Shown: piece after piece, positions 1 to 6,292 of the stretch
Layout: each line of letters opens with the position of its first letter
Numbering within the stretch: position 1 is the first letter of the stretch
DNA from: Gammaproteobacteria bacterium
GTDB taxonomy: Bacteria; Pseudomonadota; Gammaproteobacteria; UBA7966
Assembly: GCA_003485715.1 (NCBI GenBank)
Contig: DNIF01000277.1
Location: 1 to 9,205 of the forward strand
Reading direction: 5' to 3'
Length of the DNA: 9,205 bases
Notes under the pieces: generated by a model
What the model was told of the DNA's origin: nothing
Seen by the model: only the letters and a program-made list of their open reading frames with translations
Databases searched by the model: none
Program-made: the position numbers and the translations under genes

Positions 1-899
1 AATGGCGCGGCGGTGTGTTCTATCCGCTCGACTGGTGGGCCATCATCTTCAATCCGTCGATGCCTTACCGCTTCGTGCACATGATGTTTGCGACCTACCT
101 CACCAGCGCCTTCGTCGTGGCCGGCGTGAGCGCCTGGTACCTGCTGCACGGCCGCGAGCGCCTGCTCGCCACCCGCGCAATCGCCCTCGCCCTCGGTATG
201 GCCGCCATCGCTGCCCCGATGCAGATCCTGGTGGGAGACATGCATGGGCTGAACGTGAAAGAGCATCAGCCGCTGAAGGTCGCGGCGATGGAGGGGCGCT
301 GGGACACCATGGCCGGGGCCCCGTTGCTGCTCTTCGCCATTCCGGATGACGCGGCCGAGCGTAACCACTTCGAGGTCGGGATCCCCTACGGCGCGAGCCT
401 CATCCTCGAGCATCACTTCGATGGCGTGGTGAAGGGATTGAAGGAGGCCCCGCCGGAGGATCGCCCACCCATGGCGCCAATCTTCTTCGCCTTCCGCATC
501 ATGGTGGGCTCAGGCCTGCTGCTGCTGGCACTGGCCTGGGCCGCCACCTGGTTCGCCTTCCGCGGCACGCTCGCTGAACAGCGCTGGCTGCTTCGCGCCC
601 TGGCGTACAGCACGCCAGTCGGTTTCCTTGCCACGCTCTCGGGCTGGTATGTGGCCGAGATCGGTCGCCAGCCCTGGGTAGTGCAGGGGATGATGCGTAC
701 GGCAGACGCCGTATCGCCCATCGAGCCCGCGCGCGTGCTCTACTCCCTCATCGCCCTGGCGGTGGTCTACGGCATCATCTTCGCGGCCTACCTCCACTAC
801 CTCACCGGCGTGGTGCGCAAGGGTCCGGAGGTCGCAGCCCCGGCCGCAGGGCCGGCCACACCGCACGTCTGGCAACCCGCCCTGCTCAAGGACACCTGA
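1..899 (+). CDS. cydA: Cytochrome bd-type quinol oxidase subunit I (CIO-type, short Q-loop), 5' truncated
   Basis: Heme-bearing subunit of the inner-membrane cytochrome bd oxidase, which oxidises quinol and reduces O2 to water. The frame is open from base 3, so this is the C-terminal ~298 residues; the N-terminus with the first heme b595/d ligands lies outside the window. Visible family motifs: NPSMPYRFVHM, whose His (codon 78-80) matches the E. coli H186 heme b558 ligand; VKEHQPLK (codons from 255); FRIMVG, whose Met (501-503) matches M393; and GWYVAEIGRQPW, whose Glu (657-659) matches the conserved GRQPW-region glutamate. The stretch between HFEVGIPYGAS and FRIMVG contains only KGLKEAPPED and a few more residues, whereas E. 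coli has roughly 80 here. This marks the short-Q-loop, cyanide-insensitive (CioA) subgroup. Several hydrophobic segments fit the multi-helix topology. The stop is 2 nt before the subunit II gene, so they are co-transcribed. Identification is very secure; the name cioA would be equally apt. Confidence 0.96.
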   Translation, partial: WRGGVFYPLDWWAIIFNPSMPYRFVHMMFATYLTSAFVVAGVSAWYLLHGRERLLATRAIALALGMAAIAAPMQILVGDMHGLNVKEHQPLKVAAMEGRWDTMAGAPLLLFAIPDDAAERNHFEVGIPYGASLILEHHFDGVVKGLKEAPPEDRPPMAPIFFAFRIMVGSGLLLLALAWAATWFAFRGTLAEQRWLLRALAYSTPVGFLATLSGWYVAEIGRQPWVVQGMMRTADAVSPIEPARVLYSLIALAVVYGIIFAAYLHYLTGVVRKGPEVAAPAAGPATPHVWQPALLKDT

Positions 900-901
900 C
901 G

Positions 902-1909
902 ATGATCGACCCTTGGCTTCTACCCTTCATCTGGGCGCTGGTGATCGCCACCGGCGTGGTCGTGTACGTGATGCTGGACGGCTTCGATCTGGGCGTCGGG
1001 ATCCTCTTCCCGCTCGCCCCCGAATCCGCCCACCGCGACCGCATGATGAACAGTGTCGCGCCGGTCTGGGACGGCAACGAGACCTGGCTCGTCCTCGGGG
1101 GGGCCGGCCTGATGGCCGCATTCCCGGTGGCCTATGCGGTGCTGCTGTCCTCCCTGTACGTGCCGATCATGCTCATGCTGACGGCGCTCATCTTCCGCGG
1201 CGTGGCCTTCGAGTTCCGCTTCAAGGCACGGCAGAGCCGCTTCCTCTGGGACATCGCCTTCAGTGGTGGCTCTACCGTGGCCGCGTTTTGTCAGGGCATC
1301 GTCCTCGGCGCGGTGGTTCAGGGCCTCGATGTGGTCGACCAGCGCTACGTCGGCGGCCCATTCGACTGGCTCACACCCTTCACCCTGTTCACCGGATTTG
1401 CCGTGGTGCTGGGCTACGGGCTGCTCGGCGCCACCTGGCTCATCATGAAGACCGACGGGTTGCTGCAGCATTGGTGCTACCGGCAGGCCGATCGGCTCTG
1501 GGTGGCCGTGCTGGCCTGCATGCTGATCGTGAGTCTGTGGACACCCCTGATGGAGCCCGAGATCCGTGATCGCTGGTTCTCGCTGCCGAACCTGTTCTTC
1601 CTCGCGCCCGTGCCACTGGCCGCGGTGATCGTGGCGCTGTACGGCAGCCGTGCGCTGGTGGAGCGGCGCGAACAGGCCCCGTTCTGGGCCAGCCTCGCGC
1701 TCTTCCTGCTCGGCTACGTGGGTCTGGTCGTCAGCATCTGGCCCTACATCATTCCGCGCGCGGTCACCTTCGTGGCGGCCTCCTCACCGCCCGCCTCGCA
1801 GGAGTTCGCCCTCATCGGCGTGGTGCTGTTCCTGCCCGTGGTGATTTTCTACACGGTGATGGGCTACCGCATCTTCGCGGGCAAGGTCAGTGACGCGGGT
1901 TACCACTGA
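902..1909 (+). CDS. cydB: Cytochrome bd-type quinol oxidase subunit II
   Basis: Partner subunit of cytochrome bd oxidase, an integral membrane protein that pairs with subunit I. At 335 aa it is full length for the CioB/CydB group. The N-terminus (MIDPWLLPFIWALVI) leads into a first helix ending in the hallmark DGFDLG (residues 26-31). The second signature WDGNETW (56-62) is followed by a helix containing GGAGLMAAFP. Further hydrophobic segments run to the C-terminus, which ends in the typical FAGKVSDAGYH. The start is supported by AAGGA at 888-892, 9 nt upstream, and by the 2-nt gap from the subunit I stop. The 3' end overlaps the start of the small DUF2474-like gene by 20 nt. No truncation or missing motif is seen. 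Confidence 0.97.
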   Translation: MIDPWLLPFIWALVIATGVVVYVMLDGFDLGVGILFPLAPESAHRDRMMNSVAPVWDGNETWLVLGGAGLMAAFPVAYAVLLSSLYVPIMLMLTALIFRGVAFEFRFKARQSRFLWDIAFSGGSTVAAFCQGIVLGAVVQGLDVVDQRYVGGPFDWLTPFTLFTGFAVVLGYGLLGATWLIMKTDGLLQHWCYRQADRLWVAVLACMLIVSLWTPLMEPEIRDRWFSLPNLFFLAPVPLAAVIVALYGSRALVERREQAPFWASLALFLLGYVGLVVSIWPYIIPRAVTFVAASSPPASQEFALIGVVLFLPVVIFYTVMGYRIFAGKVSDAGYH

Positions 1910-2096
1910 CCCAACGGTGACTGACCCGCGCTCGACAACCAATCCGAATCCGGGCCGCGAAGACCCGGCCACGGTCGCCCCCCCCGGCCCGCGCTGGTGG
2001 CAATGGGCCTGGTTTTTCGGCCTCTACCTCGCCTCGCTCGTGGCGCTGCTCGTGGTAGTGACGCTCGTGAAGTGGGTCCTGCCCCTCCCGCACTGA
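1890..2096 (+). CDS. Small one-helix protein, DUF2474-like cytochrome bd accessory subunit
   Basis: A 68-residue protein in the position where CydX-like or DUF2474 small subunits of bd oxidases are encoded. The N-terminal ~35 residues are polar and rich in Thr/Pro. The C-terminus has an aromatic belt (PRWWQWAWFF, about 34-43) running into one strong transmembrane helix (about 43-62), and ends KWVLPLPH. That layout, Trp-rich boundary then a single helix, matches DUF2474 proteins known downstream of cioAB-type genes, where such peptides stabilise the oxidase. The start is uncertain. GTG at 1890 is the first possible start after an in-frame stop at 1857, and has AAGG at 1883-1886 only 3 nt upstream. 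GTG at 1917 would give a 59-residue product. The overlap with subunit II suggests translational coupling. Family assignment is by position and pattern, not by alignment. Confidence 0.78.
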   Translation: MTRVTTDPTVTDPRSTTNPNPGREDPATVAPPGPRWWQWAWFFGLYLASLVALLVVVTLVKWVLPLPH

Positions 2097-2124
2097 AGGC
2101 GACGCGCGCCCCCGCAGATGGACG

Positions 2125-2155
2125 TTTCGACGTGCCACGCGGGGGGCGTCACAAT
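2125..2155 (+). promoter_or_regulatory. Weak candidate promoter for srkA
   Basis: A possible -10 box CACAAT (2150-2155) lies 18 bp after a poor -35 match TTCGAC (2126-2131). Transcription would then begin about where the srkA ATG (2162) stands. No Shine-Dalgarno sequence sits within 12 nt of that ATG; the G-run at 2141-2146 is too far. This would fit a leaderless mRNA. The match is weak and the gene could instead be read through from the oxidase operon, 65 bp upstream. Confidence 0.25.
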
Positions 2156-2161
2156 CCGCCC

Positions 2162-3166
2162 ATGCGACTGACCCACGACAGGACAACCCCGGCGACACGC
2201 CCTTATGCCGGGCTGCATCCGGAGGCCATCCTCGACGCCATCGCCGCGAGCGGCCATGAGCCCGACGGTCGCCTGTTCGCGCTCAATAGCTTCGAGAATC
2301 GCGTCTACCAGATCGGTCTGGAGGGCGAGGCCCCGTTGATCGCGAAGTTCTACCGACCGGGTCGCTGGTCAGAGGCGGCGATCCGCGAGGAACACGCCTT
2401 CCTGGCCGAACTCGCGGCGGCCGACCTCTGGGTCCTCGCCCCGCTGACAGACGCCTGCGGGGAGACGCTGCACCGGAGCGCCAGTGGCCATTGCTTCGCC
2501 CTCTTCCAGCGCTTCGGCGGCCGCCCGCCGGATCCGGACGACCGCGAACAACTCATCTCGCTCGGGCGACTCCTCGCCCGCATTCACGCAATCGGGGGCA
2601 CCCGCCGCTACCTGGCGCGACCAACGCTGGCTGCACATCTGGACCTGCATGCTGCCCGCGAGGATGTGCTCCAGGGTCCGCTCTTGCCCGCGGGCGCACG
2701 CGCCGCCTGGCAATCGGCCGCCGATCGGCTGATCGCCACGGTGGAGGAACTGGAGGCCCTGTTGCCCGCACCGATTGGCGTGCGCCTGCACGGAGATTGT
2801 CACGCGGGCAACGTCCTGGTCCGGGACGAGCGGACCTGGCTCGTGGACTTCGACGACTCCGTCTCGGGGCCACCGGTGCAGGACCTGTGGATGCTGCTCG
2901 GGGCCGCCGGTCACGAAGCCGAGCGTCGCCAGGGTCTCTTGCTGGAGGGCTATCTTGAATTCGCCGATTTCGATGTGGGCGAGTGGCGTCGGGTGGAGGC
3001 CCTGCGGGCCCGGCGCATGCTCCACTTCATGGCGTGGGTGACGCGGCGCTGGGATGACCCGGCCTTCCCTCCGGCATTCCCGTGGTACGGGCAGGCGGCG
3101 CACTGGGATCGCGAGGTCGCGGCCCTGCGTGAGCAGGCCGAGGCCGTGGAGGCAGCAAGCGAATGA
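2162..3166 (+). CDS. srkA: Stress response serine/threonine protein kinase SrkA (YihE/RdoA)
   Basis: Cytoplasmic choline-kinase-fold Ser/Thr kinase. In E. coli, SrkA (YihE, 328 aa) is a Cpx-controlled kinase that protects cells from stress-induced death; this protein is 334 aa. Landmarks in order: LHPEAILDAI (18-27), LNSFENRVYQ (41-50), the ATP-binding Lys in LIAKFYRPGRW (K62), the helix Glu in REEHAF, the catalytic loop LHGDCHAGN (209-217, catalytic D212, metal-binding N217), and DFDD (229-232, DFG-equivalent D229). GPPVQDLWMLL (236-246) and RRWDDPAFPPAFPW (295-308) are SrkA signatures. The ATG at 2162 is chosen because homology starts just after it; the frame remains open upstream to 1997, but those residues look non-coding and overlap the DUF2474 gene. 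All catalytic residues are present. The stop overlaps the next start as ATGA. No dsbA follows, unlike in E. coli. Confidence 0.95.
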   Translation: MRLTHDRTTPATRPYAGLHPEAILDAIAASGHEPDGRLFALNSFENRVYQIGLEGEAPLIAKFYRPGRWSEAAIREEHAFLAELAAADLWVLAPLTDACGETLHRSASGHCFALFQRFGGRPPDPDDREQLISLGRLLARIHAIGGTRRYLARPTLAAHLDLHAAREDVLQGPLLPAGARAAWQSAADRLIATVEELEALLPAPIGVRLHGDCHAGNVLVRDERTWLVDFDDSVSGPPVQDLWMLLGAAGHEAERRQGLLLEGYLEFADFDVGEWRRVEALRARRMLHFMAWVTRRWDDPAFPPAFPWYGQAAHWDREVAALREQAEAVEAASE

Positions 3167-3537
3167 CGGAACTCGCACTCATCGGGCTCGCCGTGCTGAC
3201 CTGGCTCTGGCTCGATGGCATGCAGGCGCGTGAACGCGTGCTTCGACAGGTGCGCCGCGTCTGTGAGGACTCGGGCCTGCTGCTGCTCGACCAGTCCGTG
3301 GTGCTCATGTCCATGCGCCTCGCCCGGCAGCCGAGCGGACGCATCGGCATCCGCCGCGGTTATCGCTTCGAATTCAGCCGCGAGGGCGATCGGCGCTTCG
3401 ACGGGCATGCCTGGCTGAACGGCGCGCAGATCGAATCCATTCACCTCGCGCTGCCCGAGGGCACGGTACACACCACCGGTCACGGTCGCGTGATTGAGGG
3501 TCGCTTCGGCACGCACGGCGGACCGGACGGCCCGTGA
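3163..3537 (+). CDS. DUF3301-family single-helix membrane protein
   Basis: A 124-residue protein of unknown function. A short N-terminal hydrophobic helix (about 4-17, rich in Leu/Trp) would anchor it in the inner membrane. It is followed by a basic segment with RERVLRQVRRVCEDSGLLLLDQSV (split here as residues 23-46), then QPSGRIGIRRGYRFEFS (56-72), GHAWLNGAQIESIHL (81-95), and a Gly-rich tail. The pattern of helix, basic repeats, 'C..G..LLD..V', then 'R.YRFEFS..G..R..G' is that of DUF3301 proteins of Gammaproteobacteria, which have no established function. The start overlaps the srkA stop by 4 nt (ATGA) and has a strong SD, GGAGG at 3148-3152, 10 nt upstream. The overlap suggests expression together with srkA. 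Family call is from pattern memory. Confidence 0.8.
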   Translation: MTELALIGLAVLTWLWLDGMQARERVLRQVRRVCEDSGLLLLDQSVVLMSMRLARQPSGRIGIRRGYRFEFSREGDRRFDGHAWLNGAQIESIHLALPEGTVHTTGHGRVIEGRFGTHGGPDGP

Positions 3538-3607
3538 GCAAGCTCGCGAACTCGACCGACACCCAATCCCCCGGCTGCCGGCGGAGCATTCTCGGGCACG
3601 CGGTCGC

Positions 3608-4528
3608 ATGAGCATCGACCTCCACTGCCACTCCGTGGCCTCGGATGGCGTGCTGACACCGGCCGCAGTGGTGGCCCGGGCGGCGGAGCGCGGTGTGCGC
3701 TTCCTCGCGCTCTCCGATCACGATTCCATCGGCGGCCTCGCCGAGGCCGGTGCCGCGGCGGCGTTGCACGGGATCACCCTCATCCCCGGCGTCGAGATCT
3801 CCGTGCTGCATGCAGGGCGCACCCTGCACGTGCTGGGTCTCAACGTGAACCCGGACGCCCCCGCCCTCGCCGCGGCGCTGGCGGAGCAGGCACGGCTGCG
3901 GCACGCCCGTGGGGAGGCCATGGCAGAGCGCTTCCGGCGCGCCGGCATGGCCGCGATCGCGGAGCACGCCTGGGCGCTGGCCGGCGTTGGTAGTGTCGGG
4001 CGCATGCATTTCGCCCGTGCCCTCGTGGAACTCGGCCACGTCCGCAACGAAGAGGCCGCCTTCCGCCGCTGGTTGAAGCCGGGACGCCCGGCCCATGTCG
4101 CCGGTGGCTGGATCGAACTGGAACCGGCCGTCGCCGCCATTCGTGCCGCCAGCGGTACGGCAGTGCTGGCACACCCCCTGCGCTATGGCTTGAGCCACAC
4201 GAAGTTCATGCGGTTGGCGGACACCTTTCGCGCCATCGGGGGCGAGGGTCTCGAACTCGGCCCCGCCCGCCTGGCGCGCGCGGAGATCGATGCCATCGTC
4301 GGGGCCTGTGGCCGCTATGGGCTCGGTCTGTCCGTCGGCTCTGATTTCCATGCCCCGGGGCCACTCGCAGAGCTGGGCAACGTCGTCACTCTGCCGGAGC
4401 GGTTGCCGGCCGTCTGGGAGGCCTGGGGCCTGCCGCGGCAGATCGCCCCGGCAACGGCGGAAGACGGCGTCGCGGACACACCAGCGACCGGATTCACCGG
4501 GGCGATTGGACCACCGCTCGGGCTATGA
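3608..4528 (+). CDS. rnm: PHP-domain RNase AM / 3',5'-nucleotide bisphosphate phosphatase homologue (YciV/TrpH)
   Basis: Cytoplasmic metal-dependent hydrolase. The E. coli homologue (YciV, renamed Rnm) is a 5'-3' exoribonuclease that matures rRNA 5' ends and also hydrolyses 3',5'-nucleotide bisphosphates. This protein has 306 aa against 293 in E. coli. PHP metal-site motifs are all present: DLHCHS (H6, H8), D13 in ASDG, SDHDS (D37-H38-D39), PGVEIS (E63), LHVLG (H74), GRMHFAR (H134), LAHPLRYG (H189), and SDFHAPG (D246, H248). ATG at 3608 is chosen because DLHCHS starts at residue 4; the frame is open upstream but overlaps the DUF3301 gene. No good SD is close to this start (GGAG at 3583-3586 is too far). 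The last ~20 residues are low-complexity Ala/Thr/Gly/Pro. The stop overlaps the next start (ATGA at 4525-4528). Confidence 0.93.
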   Translation: MSIDLHCHSVASDGVLTPAAVVARAAERGVRFLALSDHDSIGGLAEAGAAAALHGITLIPGVEISVLHAGRTLHVLGLNVNPDAPALAAALAEQARLRHARGEAMAERFRRAGMAAIAEHAWALAGVGSVGRMHFARALVELGHVRNEEAAFRRWLKPGRPAHVAGGWIELEPAVAAIRAASGTAVLAHPLRYGLSHTKFMRLADTFRAIGGEGLELGPARLARAEIDAIVGACGRYGLGLSVGSDFHAPGPLAELGNVVTLPERLPAVWEAWGLPRQIAPATAEDGVADTPATGFTGAIGPPLGL

Positions 4529-4529
4529 T
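4524..4529 (+). promoter_or_regulatory. Possible -10 element overlapping the DUF465 start
   Basis: TATGAT at 4524-4529 is a good -10 hexamer. Transcription would start near 4536, with the in-frame ATG at 4540 almost at the 5' end. No -35 box is seen at proper spacing: TTGGAC at 4506-4511 is only 12 bp away. The hexamer may simply arise from the ATGATG start codons. Confidence 0.2.
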
Positions 4530-4746
4530 GCCGCCACCGATGGATGCCGCCACCGAACAGACGCTGCGTCATCGCCTGCTCGCCCTGGAGGTCGAGCATC
4601 GCGATCTGGACGACCTCATTGGGCGCCTCGCCGAGCAGCCTGGCGTCGATCAGTTGCGGATACAGCGCCTGAAAAAGCGGAAGTTGCATATCAAGGACGA
4701 GATGGCCCTCATACAGAGCCGTCTCATACCCGACCTGGACGCCTGA
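4525..4746 (+). CDS. YdcH/DUF465-family small helical protein
   Basis: A 73-residue, highly charged, all-helical cytoplasmic protein. After MDAATEQTLRHRL it has HRDLDDLIGRLAEQ (about 25-38) and the family signature RLKKRKLHIKDEMALIQ (about 48-64). The signature matches the C-terminal half of YdcH/SlyX-like DUF465 proteins, short antiparallel coiled coils of unknown role. Three in-frame ATGs compete (4525, 4528, 4540). The first overlaps the upstream stop as ATGA and would be translationally coupled; the third gives a start closer to family length (68 aa). The next gene begins directly after the TGA stop. There is no evident SD. Family call is fairly firm from the Lys-rich signature; function is unknown. 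Confidence 0.82.
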   Translation: MMPPPMDAATEQTLRHRLLALEVEHRDLDDLIGRLAEQPGVDQLRIQRLKKRKLHIKDEMALIQSRLIPDLDA

Positions 4747-5268
4747 ATGAGCCTCGACGACACCTGCCCTTGCGGCCTGCCAACCCGCTACAGCGACTGC
4801 TGCGGTGCTATCCACGACGGCCAGTTGGCTGCACCCACGGCCGAAGCCCTCATGCGCGCGCGCTACAGCGCCTTCGTGCGGGCGCGCATCAACTTCCTGC
4901 ACGATTCTCTGGCCTCACGGCTGCGTGAGGACTTCGATCACGAGGGTGCCAAGGCGTGGGCAACCTCCGAATGGCTCGGGCTCGAAGTACTGGAACGGAC
5001 GGCCGGCATGGAGCACGACGACCAGGGCGAAGTCGAGTTCATCGCCCGCTTTCGCCTGAAGGGTACCGAGCAGATCCATCACGAGCGCGCGCGCTTCTGC
5101 CGGGAGGGTGGCGTCTGGCGTTACGACGATGGCGATCTCGTCGGCGAGTCACGCCAGCCCGTCGTTACCGGACCGAAAACCGGCCGCAACGAGGCCTGCC
5201 CCTGCGGCAGCGGGCGGAAATTCAAGAAGTGCTGCGGCGGTCGCAGCGCGGTGGCCAGCGTGGCCTGA
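4747..5268 (+). CDS. ychJ: YchJ-family (UPF0225) protein with two SEC-C zinc motifs
   Basis: A 173-residue cytoplasmic protein of unknown molecular function. An N-terminal SEC-C-like knuckle (CPCG with C7, C9, then C18, C19) is followed by the YchJ signature APTAEALMRARYSAFVRA (29-46), the central NTF2-like domain with SEWLGLEVLE (74-83) and EFIARFRLKG (97-106), and a second full SEC-C motif ACPCGSGRKFKKCCG (150-164; C151, C153, C162, C163). Both ends bind zinc in this family, as in the SecA C-terminal tail. It resembles E. coli YchJ throughout but carries a short extra tail. The start directly abuts the upstream stop (TGAATG), with GGA about 7 nt upstream, so it is probably coupled to the DUF465 gene and is the last gene of the cluster. 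Confidence 0.94.
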   Translation: MSLDDTCPCGLPTRYSDCCGAIHDGQLAAPTAEALMRARYSAFVRARINFLHDSLASRLREDFDHEGAKAWATSEWLGLEVLERTAGMEHDDQGEVEFIARFRLKGTEQIHHERARFCREGGVWRYDDGDLVGESRQPVVTGPKTGRNEACPCGSGRKFKKCCGGRSAVASVA

Positions 5269-5491
5269 GAGGGTGCCCGGAATTCCATCCGGGGTGTCAC
5301 CGGTGTCGAGTCGCGCTCCGGCGCTGGGTGCGCTGCCCTCATGTTGCAGGCGCTTCGTGATTCCGGTCCCGAGAACGTCAGGTGGCGCAAGACGTAACAT
5401 GCGCGTGCTCACGGCGCTTTGCCTCACGCTCGCTCACGCCGATGAGCGCCCTAAGTGCGATTGCCCTGACCGACAGCGGCATGGGGTGCCC
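5269..5491. other. Non-coding gap between convergent ychJ and PAP2 gene
   Basis: About 220 bp lie between the convergent stops. Apart from the hairpin at 5276-5293, I see no RNA gene, clear promoter or repeat. A short frame starting at 5400 (MRVLTALCLTLAHADERP) begins like a signal peptide but runs antisense through the PAP2 gene, and is treated as spurious. Confidence 0.6.
5276..5293. terminator. GC hairpin after ychJ, possible transcription end
   Basis: CCCGGA (5276-5281) and TCCGGG (5288-5293) can form a 6-bp stem with a 6-nt loop, 7 nt after the ychJ stop. No T-run follows on either strand, so it is not a classical intrinsic terminator. It may stabilise the mRNA 3' end or be chance in GC-rich DNA. 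Confidence 0.3.
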
Positions 5492-6262
5492 TCAGGAAAG
5501 TCCAGCCGCTCGCGGGCTGTCTCGACGCCAGCGGGCCACCAACAGCGCCACGACGGCACCAGCCAGCGCACCCGCGACCACGTCGAGCAGGAAGTGCCGC
5601 CCCTCAAGGATGCGGAAACCTGCCGTAGCCACGGTCGCCGTGATTGCGAAGGCCGTCAGCGCGATGCTCAGGCGCGCACGTCCGCGGCTGCGAGCGAGCA
5701 GCACCAGCGCCGCACCCATGGCCGCGACATAGCTCGTGTGACCGGACCAGAACGAGGTGTACTGGCTGCGTCGGTCGTGCGGCTTCACGTTTACCTCACG
5801 GTTGAAGAGTGGCGGACGCGGACGCTGCACCAGCAACTGGGCGGCCTCGGTGCTGGCCCAGTTCCAGGCGGCCGTCTCGGTTAGCAACAGCCAGTCGCGC
5901 GCGAGACCGGCCAGGCGTGGGGCGGTGGATGCCGGCAGCAACACCGGCAACGCCAGCGCCAGCGCCGTGGTGGACCACTGCAAGGCCTCGTCGGCCACGA
6001 CCGCCCAGCGCTCGTGCCGTTCGAGCGACCAGCGGTCCCAGGCCGGCAACTGCGCCGGGTCACAGAAGGTCGGCTGATCGACGCAGCGCGGGTGGATCAG
6101 CCAAGGTTGCAGCACGGCCACGATGAGGAGGCCCAGGAACACCGGTGGTCCGAGGCGTCGCAGCGCGACTACCAGCGGTTCAATCAGGGCCCCATATCCC
6201 GGAGACCGCCCTTTGCAGCCGGCTGACGGCACGTTTACCCTGCCGGGACGTCCATGACTCAT
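5492..6262 (-). CDS. PAP2-superfamily membrane phosphatase with non-canonical motifs
   Basis: A 256-residue inner-membrane protein of the type-2 phosphatidic acid phosphatase superfamily, which dephosphorylates lipid phosphates such as undecaprenyl-, phosphatidylglycerol- or phosphatidate-phosphates. Motif 1 (KxxxxxxRP in the family) reads QLLVQRPRP, with Gln142 where Lys is usual and R149-P150 present. Motif 2 (PSGH) is WSGH (172-175) in SFWSGHTS, keeping the catalytic H175. Motif 3 (SRxxxxxHxxxD) keeps R217, H223 and D227 in FRILEGRHFLLD, with Phe replacing Ser. About five to six hydrophobic helices surround these (e.g. 38-52, 98-110, 176-190, 200-213, 228-243). A loop with C60 and C67 could form a disulfide on the periplasmic side. 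The start is supported by SD AAAGGG (complement of 6271-6276), 8 nt away. It is divergent to the lipoprotein gene. The substrate cannot be told. Confidence 0.85.
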   Translation of the reverse strand: MSHGRPGRVNVPSAGCKGRSPGYGALIEPLVVALRRLGPPVFLGLLIVAVLQPWLIHPRCVDQPTFCDPAQLPAWDRWSLERHERWAVVADEALQWSTTALALALPVLLPASTAPRLAGLARDWLLLTETAAWNWASTEAAQLLVQRPRPPLFNREVNVKPHDRRSQYTSFWSGHTSYVAAMGAALVLLARSRGRARLSIALTAFAITATVATAGFRILEGRHFLLDVVAGALAGAVVALLVARWRRDSPRAAGLS

Positions 6263-6292
6263 CTGAAGTACCCTTTCGGGAGTAGGCAGCCC
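6263..6292. promoter_or_regulatory. Compact divergent leader with back-to-back Shine-Dalgarno sequences
   Basis: Only 30 bp separate the PAP2 start (6262, minus) and the lipoprotein start (6293, plus). The minus-strand SD AAAGGG (complement of 6271-6276) and the plus-strand SD GGGAG (6278-6282) sit side by side. Each gene's promoter must therefore lie inside the neighbouring coding sequence. On the minus strand, TATCAT (complement of 6296-6301) could be a -10 for the PAP2 gene, but I see no matching -35. Confidence 0.5.

Noticed and set aside
1997..2161. Upstream extension of srkA to 1997
   Set aside because: It overlaps the DUF2474-like gene, and homology to SrkA begins only after the ATG at 2162.
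2369..3178. 269-codon open frame on the minus strand opposite srkA
   Set aside because: Antisense shadow of a clearly identified kinase gene; no domain pattern.
3374..4351. 325-codon open frame on the minus strand opposite the RNase AM gene
   Set aside because: The plus-strand gene has all PHP motifs; the antisense frame shows no recognisable domain and is a typical shadow of high-GC codon use.
5400..5884. Plus-strand frame beginning MRVLTALCLTLAHA, like a secreted peptide
   Set aside because: Only the first ~20 residues look like a signal peptide; the rest runs antisense through the PAP2 gene with low-complexity Arg/Ser/Gln content and no SD.
6254..6292. Upstream start (ATG 6254) for the lipoprotein
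   Set aside because: It would place 13 extra residues before the signal peptide and overlap the PAP2 start; ATG 6293 has an SD and a normal lipoprotein signal.
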